The notes under the pieces were generated by a model that saw nothing but the letters and a program-made list of their open reading frames with translations, did not search any database and was not told where the DNA came from. This document shows, one piece after another, positions 1 to 31,100 of a stretch of 64,000 nucleotides of DNA; position 1 is the first letter of the stretch; the number at the start of each line of letters is the position of its first letter. Both the position numbers and the translations under genes were made by a program. This DNA comes from Nemopilema nomurai (Eukaryota > Cnidaria > Scyphozoa > Rhizostomeae > Rhizostomatidae): positions 3,435,852-3,499,851 of the forward strand of contig ML133420.1 of the NCBI GenBank assembly GCA_003864495.1, in the 5' to 3' direction.

Positions 1-30
1 TTAGTGGCTGGCGACAAAAACAAATATCTA

Positions 31-116
31 AAGCCTAGCGCACACTAGCGATTTTTGTCGCTGGCAACAAAAATCGCCGTCGCTGGCGACAAAAATCGCT
101 AGTGTGCGCTAGGCTT
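31..116. repeat. Perfect 30-bp inverted repeat (foldback element end)
   Basis: Bases 31-60 are the exact reverse complement of bases 87-116, separated by a 26-base loop. The loop and arms also reuse a short GTCGCTGGCGAC-type motif followed by AAAAATCGC, so the core is internally palindromic. This looks like a small foldback or MITE-type repeat. No target-site duplication was established and the window begins only 30 bases upstream, so the full element may extend left. Confidence 0.75.
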
Positions 117-120
117 AAGA

Positions 121-1778
121 CTCTGTGCCAATTGGAGCAGGGGGATGTGCTTAGATGCCCAGCGAGCTGCAATTAAGCCACTATATTTGGAAGGAATTTC
201 CTTCTTTGCACAAGCCTGGAACTAGTATGGTCATTTATACTGAACTTGGTCGACTCTGCCTCCTTGCTATGCATTTTTCTTGTTTAAAATCAGAAGGCGG
301 TGCTATTTCAGCAGCGGTAGCCTATCTGCCTTCCGCCCATCTCTAGAACACAAGTGCTATTTCTTGAACCAATCATTTGGAAAGTTGCAAGTTGCTGTTT
401 ACTTATTCAATGCTTTGTACCAAATACCCATTCTGTCATTAATGCATGCACTACTTCTTCTCATTCTTGTTTTGTATGACAGTGAGTCAGCCGTCATCAG
501 CTTCTTCATCCGTGATCATTAATGAAGTTTTGTCACCATGGGCTCGTAGAATTCAACCTGAACGCAATGACTGCCTTTGAGCCATGGAGAAATCTAATTG
601 TCATATCGCTTTTTTCTCCGTCCATTTGAGACATTGTTTGATAACAAGAAACCTTGCTTCCAGTAATAAGTCTTCTTTTAACCCGACTACTTCGATTTTG
701 ATGAAAACGATGTTTATTTTTGAAGAATTTCGAAATGTGCTCGTGCCCTTGAAACCAAATTGCTGGCATATGAGACAACATCTTTTGGAGAATTCAGATT
801 GCGTCAAAACATACAGTGACGACAATTTTCGTATAATTGGGCAAGCTTTTCACCTAGGTGTTTTGGAGTCTTGGAGTTTTGGAGTTCCTTTGGGCTCTTT
901 TTAAGTTATATGTTAAGTAACGCAGATTTGTCAATTATAACCAATCATACGCTCTTCTAATCACCCTCTAGCGTTTTTATTCCGGAACTGGCTATCTATT
1001 TTTCAGCTTTTGGTCATTTTCCAACCTTTTAGATACTTTGAGGAGTGTCGGACAGAAAAGTGCTTTAAGTATACGAAAACTGGTTCCGCTATTTCTAGCT
1101 ATTGTACAGTTTTGTACTATAAAGAATTTGTTCAGATGTAGAATTTTTTAAATAACCGATTTTGAAAGTGAATGCCAGTAGAAAAAATGACGCAAAGAAC
1201 TTTATTGGAATTTTCATGGCAAATTATGTTTTTGACAGAAATTTCACTGATAATGCTTTAGTGTAGAAAAAGAGAAAGAGTTCACTTTCTCCTTTAAGAC
1301 ATGCAATCCACGTAAGAAAATGTGCATTACCGAAAATGGTCAACGCAACAAACCAATCAATAGCCCATTTCGCGCCTTCTAAATACATAAAAAACGAGAC
1401 ACAGGAGATAAGTCAACGATGCGCAAAAGTCAATCAAAAATCTGCAAGGTTTGTAGGATCAAAACGAATGACGACGAATAAATTCTTATGTATATGGGAG
1501 TGAATTCCAATGCGCGAATAAAGATCAAATGAAAAAGCTATCAGCAACTGTTTTAATGTTCTTGGAAGCTGGAAAGGGGCAAGCTATGATTTTTTTGTTA
1601 TGATCAAAGTTGATTTTTTACTGAATTTTTAAAATCTTATTGCAAATTCCTTGCTTGTGTCGAAGAAGGCTCGAGACGTGAAAATCTCATTTTGAGTGCG
1701 AGGTGACCGGAAGAGCGAACTACGTGCAGCAACAGCAACAGCTTGCCTTGGACTACGTTAACCTTCAACGCGGGAGCC
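121..1778. other. Upstream region with no recognised gene
   Basis: Several short ORFs occur here (the longest about 106 codons near 584-904), but none has recognisable protein content, splice-compatible partners or domain motifs. The right end should contain the promoter and 5' UTR of the selenoprotein M gene; no TATA box or other core element was convincingly identified. Confidence 0.5.
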
Positions 1779-4100
1779 ATGGGGTGGAAAAGTGCTGGTT
1801 TGTTACTTATTGTAAGCCTAGTATCTTTTACTTGTGGAAAAGAGAATCCACATAAGGCCAAGCTCGAGGTACGTTTATCCTATTGACTAGATATTTTATA
1901 GACTGGCACTTTTGCTGGGCAGGAATGTCAGCCCTTTTAAAAATTGTTTACACATTAATGCCTTCTTGTCGCTCTTATGTTAGGAAACTCCTTGCCGAAG
2001 ATCTTTAATAAGAATGTTATCTCGTGTATTTATACGTCCTCGGAGATGTGTGAAATACCATCGACAAAATAAACACGACAAATTGTGAATGTGCAATGAG
2101 GAATTGTCAAGGTTAGCTTGGCGCATGATTGCGTTAATATTACCTTCCTGCACAATAAATAAGGAGCGGCATGTATGCGGGTACCTGCACTCTCTTTGTG
2201 CTTAAAAGTTAGTTTGCAGTGCATGGATATCTAAGGGTGGTATCCAATGGTAACAGATGAATGGATGCCTTGTCACCCTAACAACATTCCACAGAATATT
2301 TGAGAGCTTACTATAGGGCAAATGGGGATATCATGGATCAATTCAAGAAGAGAATTTGGGAGCACCAACACAATCTCTTTCTTAGTTGCTGTTTTGTTAT
2401 TCTTTTTGTTTTGTTTCTTACGCCCTATTTGCTTGTTACTGCCTAAGTTATGCTTGGTTTCTACATTATTTTATCAATGACTACTGCAGTTTTTCATAAT
2501 GTCCAATTTTTGCTGTGGAACCCTCTGTTTTTAGGTCTGTTGTGGGTTTATTTTTAGAAAAGGAGCTATAACTAGTAACTTGAGGCTATGTAAATCAAAA
2601 GTGATGAAAATCAATCTCTACTCTGTGCTGCGTTGTTTTGCATTTCTTTGTTTATTTTAGACTTGTGGCGGATGACGATTGAACAGCCTTCCACATGTAA
2701 GTGTGTTATAAGCTTTATACAATTAGATTGGCATCATTTCTAATATTACTCACACTTTATTAAGTTTCTCATAATCTATAAAAAATTAGCAAACAGGTTA
2801 AATTAATCTAAGCATCTTTTAGCAGAAAGTCTTGTATTCAGCAGTGGTGGCTTGCATGTGTTTTAAATGTATTAATCTAAATATTTATATATGCATGTTT
2901 GTATCCAAAAAATAGCTTGGAAATTTTTCCATAATGGTCCTGAAACCAGTCTGATGAAATTCTTGTCTGAAAATAAAAGAGTTCTTGACATAATGTTTTT
3001 GTATGTGAAGCTGGTTGTCCATTTTAACAGTGACTCTATTTCTCCAGTTTTTTTACCTCTGTGAAACTGCCTCACAATCAGCAGTGTATTAGTTTGTCAA
3101 AGCAAATGCATCCTTAGGAAGGCCTCTTGTATTGTGCACCTTTTGAGATCACGAGGCAATTCTCTCATTGTTTCAGTTCACTGGTGGAAGCTGAAGGAAA
3201 AACTTGTTGTATTGATGTTCGTGTATCATTTGTGTAGTTTTAATGGATTTGTTTTGTTTCAGGTGAAGGCTTTTATAAATGAACATGCTGACCTGTAGTA
3301 TCCTTTCTATATCAACTGACTTTGAAGCCATAAATACTTATTCTTTTGATTTCTAAGTGTCCATTGTACACTTCAAGTGCGTCTAAGAAAGATTGTCCTT
3401 TCACAATTTTATACTTTGATGGACTTAATCAGAATAAAATGGTGAACACTTTCTTGCTGTCTAGTGCTTAGTAACTGGACAAGTAAATTGTTCCTTAATG
3501 TCCTTCAGCTCTAACTTTGAAGTTGAGTACATTGGTGGGGCTGATCCAGAATTGGTGTTTATGGACAAAGAATCAAAGGAATTGGAGGTTTGTAAAGATA
3601 GAATTTGACAGTTTCTTGTACATTTGTGAGAATGCCAAAGAATGAATTAAATGAGAGATCCAAACGCATGAAATAGTTTAACAGTTGATTTTTTATATAT
3701 ACATTCAGTCAGAACATATATACATTTTGATACAAAATACAGCAATTACAATCACCCATTTAAAAATTTAGATGTCATTTAACTCTTCATTTAGCTTTTT
3801 TTATACAGTTATGAAATTTAAACAAACTGATGGAAAATCCCAAAGAAACATCAACGAATCATTCAACATTATTTTTAATACTGTAAAAGAACTATTTAAT
3901 TTTAAGTTTTTAACATAAACAATTGCCCATGTCAGCTTGCATCATCAATGTTTTGTAGTCACAAAACACCACTTAAATTTTAGAGAATTCCTGTTGATGA
4001 GCTAATTACAGAGGACATCTGTAAAGAGCTGGAGAAAAGAGGTTTCAAAAAGGATAAAGTGAAAGAAACTTTGCCACCACACGATTCTGATGAACTCTAG
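1779..4100 (+). CDS. SELENOM: Selenoprotein M (ER thiol-disulfide oxidoreductase-like), UGA-recoded
   Basis: Five coding exons fit in phase: 1779-1868, 2661-2696, 3263-3297, 3509-3587 and 3984-4100 (357 nt, 118 residues). Residues 1-20 form a hydrophobic signal peptide (start MGWKSAGLLL). Exon 2 encodes TCGG, then TGA, then RLNSLPH. This is the CGGU redox motif of the SelM/Sep15 family, with selenocysteine at the TGA (2673-2675). The following GGADPELV segment is the family's conserved thioredoxin-like core. The protein ends in DSDEL, a KDEL-like ER-retention signal, as expected for an ER-lumenal protein. The third donor was placed at 3298 (GTATCC) because it restores the reading DLYSNF. Family knowledge: SelM is a small ER protein linked to redox and calcium homeostasis. 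A candidate SECIS lies about 330 bases after the stop. Conventional gene callers would truncate this gene at the TGA or skip exon 2. Confidence 0.93.
2673..2675 (+). other. SELENOM: In-frame TGA selenocysteine codon
   Basis: The TGA is codon 5 of exon 2 and is flanked by coding sequence that is colinear with selenoprotein M on both sides (CGG before, RLNSLP after). The downstream exons stay open to a TAG after the DSDEL signal. Termination here would remove nearly the whole conserved domain and the ER-retention tail, so recoding to Sec is the coherent reading. Confidence 0.9.
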
Positions 4101-4428
4101 GCAAGCTATATGGTATCATTGTAAACAGATACATGATTTTAAATCTAGACTTTCTAGCATGTCTTTTTGATAATAAATTTTCAGGGTGAAATCCTGCAAA
4201 ATTGCTAGTTATATCATTTGGTAGAACAAGTTTTTTATAGTCATAGAATGATTATCATTTATTAAAATTCCAACCTTGAAAGTCATGTTCAATTGTTGCC
4301 TTCTATCCTAGTCCACCACTATCATTTTTACTTATTTACATGTCTTTTTCTACAGATACAAATACAGACACCAAGGATCTATTTATTAGTTTGTTAACAA
4401 TTAATTGCTATATCATATATGTGAAGTT

Positions 4429-4468
4429 ATGATGCTGTTATGTGTAAATCTTTCCCTTAACAGCGGAT
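4429..4468 (+). ncRNA. Candidate SECIS element (core) of SELENOM
   Basis: ATGA at 4429-4432 is followed by GCTGTTA (4434-4440), which pairs perfectly with TAACAGC (4458-4464). This is followed at once by GGAT (4465-4468), which supplies the 3' GA of the SECIS quartet. The unpaired apical AAA is at 4446-4448, 13 nt after the ATGA, matching the usual spacing between quartet and apical adenosines. The lower helix is less clear by eye. The location in the 3' UTR of a UGA-containing selenoprotein gene supports the call. An AATAAA at 4172-4177 lies between the stop and this element; cleavage there would remove the SECIS. Confidence 0.72.
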
Positions 4469-4687
4469 TTATGTACCAGCTTTGGTACTCTTCACTTGTT
4501 CTGTACATGTAATTTGTGATGAATAGACTGTTTTCTGGAATTCCATTTTGTTTTGCTTCTTTTTCACCTTTGAATTCACTTTCATGAAGAAATTTTATAC
4601 AAAAGCAAGGTATTGGCTGTGTTTTGTTGTAAAGAAAAGCAAAATTTTGAGCTCCTGTCTGTCACAAATTATCTATTTTTGTATAAG

Positions 4688-5305
4688 ATTGCGTGCAATC
4701 GCACGTTCACGCCTTCCATTACTCAGGAGTGCAGTTCATCGCACGCCTCAAATGATCTGAACACATCATTCTAGGGTGATCAATACTGTGATATTCTGGT
4801 TTCCGTGTTTCAAGGCTGAAATGTGCGGTCAGTTGAAACTGATCAGATTTAACGGACGGACGGACTTTTTTCGTCATTTTTGGTCTATTGATTTACCTGT
4901 TTACACGATGAGTCAAAAATGACGACTAACTTTGATTTTTCTTCATTTTACGATGGTGGCGACGCAGAGGGCGCTCTAGTTAAAGCCGTGGTGTTAAAAC
5001 AAAATAGAACTTCAAAACGAAAGGAAAAACCTCGTAGGCACAAAGACGAGCGCAGATTGGTGCTATCAATTAGACCTTTCAATTTATCTACTAGACTATT
5101 TGCAAGCTACGCTATTTGCAAGAGTGAATTGCACCTCGGCCGTAACATCCCAAGAACTTGGTTTTGTCTTCCGAACTGTGATAAAAATTCAGCTTACTCG
5201 ACGCGCTTCGAAAAAATATTTCTCCGTATGAAATTCAAAAAGGGGATTAACGCCCGCTTCGCTTTCAAGGGAGAGGCTGAAAGTATAAACTGATTGTTTA
5301 CACGA
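4688..5305. repeat. Interspersed repeat, copy A
   Basis: This block matches a second block at about 25394-26140 in the same order. Shared segments include a GTGCAGTTCATCGCACG-like stretch, CTCAAATGATCTGAACA, GAAACTGATCAG, GGTGCTATCAATTAGAC and AGTATAAACTGATTG. The two copies differ by substitutions and indels, so they are old copies of a dispersed element. Copy A keeps an uninterrupted 124-codon ORF at 4919-5293; the corresponding stretch in copy B is broken, so coding function is doubtful. No terminal repeats or target duplications were found, and the element class is unknown. Confidence 0.7.
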
Positions 5306-6266
5306 ATGTTGTAACTTAAGCTTGTTTAAGAAAAATGTATCGATTGGACTAGCCTTGTCTTATGTTTTCTTATGATAAAGTTGGATTCTCCGAGATTCTT
5401 CTAGATTCAACCGAAACAGTAAGATAACCTTTTCTCTAGGCAAGACGCAGCACATAAAATAACCCTGAAACTATAATGGCAGATTTCCCAATGCCTTCCC
5501 AATGTTTCCAAGCTCCAATGGATGGCTAAGACATCCCTTTTAACAAAGCAAGACGAACTCATTTTGCATAAAAGAAAACAAAAGGTCATGTAATTAATTG
5601 TACAAATATGTTACCATGTTCTAAAAAGTCTGTCAGGAACGTCAATTAGTTTGCTTGCATTACAACTACCCATGCAAAACAATGAATGTACATACTTTTG
5701 ATCTGGGGTAACTTGGCACATTTTTTCTGGGGTGGGTGTCCAACTCTGACAGGGTTTGGGGCGTGGTCATGTTTTAAATTGGTACGGACATTTGGAAAAT
5801 AAAAGTTGATGTCCTACAACAATTGTGATTCCATAGTTTTTCTTGAGTCAAATTCAAATGACTGGACACAATAGAACTTTTATTTTGTGGTGCCTGGAGA
5901 AATTAGGTGTGATAAAATAGTTTGCAATCAGCTTGTGGGGCTAGCATGCTTGGTTAAAAAAGCAATGCTAATTAACGGGCTGCATAGATTACATTTTGGC
6001 AATCAACTGAATTCAAAAGGCAAAATCCTTGGATATGTTTTTAGGCTTTAAAAAGCTGTCACCTTGACTGCCTGACAAGAACCATTAAAGGGCGTGTCTC
6101 CTAATATGAGACTCTAAAGGAGAACGCATATTGCAACATGACGAAAAGGGGATTCGCTCTGCTTATGTTGCAATCTTCAATGAGCCACCAACTGACCATT
6201 TGCAGCTTCTAATGTTCTTACTTAACATAAGGAAGTTGATCTATTTCTCGGTTCGATACAGAATAC
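5306..6266. other. Intergenic region between SELENOM/repeat and the PRPF8 3' end
   Basis: No coding exon, RNA gene or recognisable transposon was found. A short minus-strand ORF at 5407-5589 has no family features. Confidence 0.5.
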
Positions 6267-6272
6267 TTTATT
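6267..6272 (-). terminator. PRPF8 polyadenylation signal
   Basis: On the minus strand AATAAA begins only a few bases after the PRPF8 stop codon (TAG at 6279-6281). The 3' UTR would therefore be very short if this signal is used. Confidence 0.6.
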
Positions 6273-6278
6273 CTTCAT

Positions 6279-27277
<20,999 letters not shown>

Positions 27278-27565
27278 GATGGCGGCAAATTAGTTCGGAC
27301 CTAAAATTGACATAAATAGTCAAATACAAAACAGGCTTTGTAAAAACAGGCTTGAAACTATTAAAAAATGACTCGTGAGACGAAATTGCCAATTACATAC
27401 CAACCAGGCTATCGAAATTGTTTAGTTTTACTATTGACCAGAAGTCCTTGTGCAACGCGCTAGGCCATTTACGATTGAAAAACGCATGCGTTCCGCACAT
27501 TCCTCCGCAGAGGCAAAGTCAATTGAAATGAGCCTCGACATTACATCGAAGCTCAAGAATCAAAT
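27278..27565. promoter_or_regulatory. Shared divergent promoter region of PRPF8 and EIF2B1
   Basis: The PRPF8 start codon (minus) and the EIF2B1 start codon (plus) are only 288 bases apart and point away from each other, so both promoters and 5' UTRs must fit in this interval unless non-coding first exons lie further out. No TATA box is evident. The bidirectional promoter is an inference from geometry. Confidence 0.7.
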
Positions 27566-28184
27566 ATGGACGCACATGGTATGAACAAATTATTGGCTTT
27601 TAATGCCGTTTTCAGGTTTTACCATAGTTGTTTTACTAAGTCAGTTCGTCGAACATCGAATCTCAAATCAAGTTCTTCTTCCCAATTTTTCCCAAGTAGA
27701 AAATGATGTTAAAGTCTTTTCAGTTCTAGGATAATTAAAGTTTAGCTAATAATCAAAATTAAAAATCAGAGACAAATAATTGATGAAATTATTCTTCAAA
27801 AATTATCCGGGTTTTTTAAGATTATCCGCCAGACAGCATTGGAAATTGTATTTTTCGTCACAAGCAATTGTTATTGCATATGAAACTGCTAATCATTTCT
27901 TCTGAGGATGTTTAAAAAATGCATGACAAAACGATGGGAGGTCAGGGATAAAAATTTAAGTTTAGTGCACTTTAGACAGCTGGGGTAAGCATGGCAGCAT
28001 CTCTTTATTGTGTGAAATGTTTATTAATTGCAATTTTTGGGTGATATAGAATTATCTTCAACACCTTCTACTTTCATATCGACACCTTGGTGCAATTATC
28101 AACAATTTTGCTTTCTTTTCTCAGAATCACTCCAGTTTTTTCAAAAGTGTGTTGATGATGATCCTGAAATTTCAGTTACAATAG
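27528..28184 (+). other. Potential overlapping upstream ORF of EIF2B1
   Basis: An ATG at 27528, 38 bases upstream of the EIF2B1 start and in another frame, reads through the exon 1 donor (27578) and continues in exon 2 (from 28125) to a TAG at 28182-28184, 36 codons in all. It has a purine at -3. It can only matter if transcription begins upstream of 27528, which the sequence alone does not show. Confidence 0.4.
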
Positions 28185-31100
28185 CTGCTATAAGAACATT
28201 GCTAGAAGTGATAAAGAAGACAGAGGGTATAGATGCTTAATGATTTGTAACTTGAAATTTGCAGTATTTCTTGTTTTGAGCTAAAAGTGAAAGCAGATTA
28301 TAAATTGTTCTTTGTGTTTTTGTTATTTTAGGTATTTAGAGTTTATCTAATGTCCTGATGTGTTTATCAAATTTTACCTTAGAAAATTACTGCATTAATT
28401 TCAAAATTCCTTTCACTGCTAAGGTTTCGTGAGAATTCAAACATCAAATATAAAAGGACATTTTCCCTGGTAAAGCAATAAGTCCTGTGCACTAACATTG
28501 TTCCTAATCAGTTTAAAACTGTTAGGCCTTTTTTATTTCAAAATGTGTCTTTTGGGGATTTTTGTTCCTTCAATAAAGGTTTACGGGAGAATACTGGAAA
28601 GGCTTTCATATTTGACAAGACCTTTAAAAGCTGCAGCTAGCAAGAAACTGAGACTCCTTTTGGTGCATATGATTTAGTTCCAAGAACTAATCTTAGACAG
28701 GAATATCACTACACTCAGGCAGAATTGACCAGCATTCAACTATTTGTTGCATGAGGAAGAACAGTAGTTTTATCAGAAGATGCTATAAGATAGTTTCATT
28801 TTACCCAAATATTTGGTTCTTCAAATCTGCAAGGAACTGAAGGAAAAATAATTACATCATCACATCAAATATGTATTTGTGTTCTTCTTATGTTATGCCA
28901 TATGACACCTTAAACATCTTCCCAATTTTCTCCTAAAGGTTTGCTTTGAAGTATGTGTCTTTTAAGTATGTACCTTAAAGTATTACAGGTTGTTTAAGGT
29001 CTGACCCCCACACAGAGCATTATATATAACATACAGATCATTTTGCCAGAATCTAGATAGTTACCAAGTAATTTTAGAAAAAGGTTAGATGGCCATATCT
29101 AAATGGGGTTTTGATGAACAAGCTTTTTACAATTGAAGCATTTTTCTAAAATTCTACGGTCAGGGTTTGATCCTGTGAGCTGACTGTCCCCTCAAGATGT
29201 TTAGAAGAATTGTTCATGGTGTAAAGCTGATAAACCTCTAGAGCATCCATCTATTGTTATACCCAACCTTTCTTGAGTGCCATCTCAATGCTTTTCCTGA
29301 TTGGGGTCTTGTTTTGTTAAGTTTCTGTTCGTCGTAGAAAGCTTGAAGTGCAAATCCCCATTCACATGACATAAACTAACCTGGGGTGAACCTGGGGCGA
29401 ACCTGGGTTAAACTAACATACGTTCAACCCGTGTTTGTTCCCACGAGAGGATCCTCACAACCAAAAACTAGGCATATCCCGGGTTAGTTATATTCACGTA
29501 TGCGCAATTAGTGAGATAACAAAATAAGAAATAACAGATGACTTGAGTATGCTGATGGTTTGCCGGCTGATTTTCGTTTTGAAATTTATGGTTTTGACGT
29601 GGCATAGTTTTATGAAGAGCCAGTCCGAAGAAGGCTGGAGAAGAAGAATGACTATCAAATTGTTGCTGACTTTTCTCATTAGCCCAAATGTCTATCAATA
29701 AAAAAACTTCTTCCTCCAAAGTTGAAATTATATAAATTGGTTTCAGACTTCGTTTAGGAGACTAGCCTTTCCCCTTCATGGGACTTATATATCTCCTTAT
29801 ATCTCCCACTCCCCTGGCTAAAATGGTTGTAAATCTTGGGTCTCCACTGGACTTACAGGCACCGTGTAGCGCTGAGGAAGGTGGGGGCCTAAAAAGGTGG
29901 GGGTCAAGAACGTATAAAAAGAGGCTTTACTGGTAGTTTATAAATCAATTTTTGCCATTTTTCGCAAAACGTTAGGGGCTAGAGCCGGCTGCTCCGCAAT
30001 TCTTGCGGTATGAATACTGGTATTTATTGCTTAAACCGGTAGATATTTTCGTGAGAAGGGTTTGACTGTGTGATTGATTGCGTTTACAGCCGAAACACTG
30101 GCTGGTTTGCGAGCCAACCTGAAAAGTGTCGTGTCTCAGCTGACTGCAATCGAAAACTCGGCCACCTCTGTTTCGTCAGGATGTGAATTGTTCCTTCGAT
30201 TCGTCACTCTCGCCTCACTGGATCAAAGTGTATGTACAAATGTCTTTGTCTTGTCTTTACGTTCTAACAATAACAATTTGTCAATATTTTAACAGACATG
30301 GGTTTTTATTCGCAATAATATTTATTTTTCATCAACGTGATCCTTGCACTGATTAAAGGTTTCCCGTTGGAAGTTGCAAGCAAGGTTTTTCCATTATATG
30401 ACTACGTTTTCTAATTTGGAAAATAGTGTCAGACTGTTGAATTCAGTCGAATAGCTAGCTCATTTTGATACATGATCGCCCAGACTTCGATCAGTCTTTG
30501 AAAGACTTCTGTCCAAATCCTGGACTCCAAGACATTTAAGAGAAATTACAATTGATTTTACAGGACTTTCCTCATTCGTTCGTTCATATCGTGCGTAATA
30601 AGAAAAAAAACTCGGCCGCCATTTTGGCGAAACCTCGTCTTCTCCACGTTCTTTTTTCCTCCACGTTCGGCCCCGTTCGTGTAAAATCGTGGCAGCTGCC
30701 CTCCGTCCCAGCGGCATGCAACAGTCATTTACGACTTCTTTTGTCAAAATTTTAGGCCAGTCGCAATTAACTGTGAAAGAATATCACTAATGGTCTTTTC
30801 ACAGCAGCCAACTGCTGAATATTCTAATTTCTTGAACGAAATTTCAAATAAATTTGGCCTGTAATCTCAGTGGGTGTTTTGCTGCAAATCCGAGATTTCA
30901 CTATCACCTGTCAACTACTATACTTGGACAGTAACTCATCTTCCTTGTTTCCACCGAAGTGCAGGGTCGCATTTAAGACCGGCGAGTCCCTGGGCCCAAA
31001 TGACTACTCAGTTCATCAAAACCTTGCTCGGGGCTCCCTGAAATCGAGAATCTTACTAGGCCCCTGAGTCCGGGCCCAAGAGGCCCATGTGTAATGCGTC

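Noticed and set aside
584..904. 106-codon plus-strand ORF upstream of SELENOM
   Set aside because: No recognisable domain, overlapped by comparable ORFs on the other strand, and no splice-compatible continuation.
4247..4300. ATGATTATCATTTATTAAAA as SECIS
   Set aside because: It has ATGA and an A-run, but no matching helix or 3' GA at the right spacing; the 4429-4468 candidate is better.
27528..27578. MSLDITSKL... as the EIF2B1 N-terminus
   Set aside because: Its frame does not continue into the conserved exon 2 frame; the ATG at 27566 does and gives MDAHESLQFF, colinear with the family. Kept only as a possible uORF.
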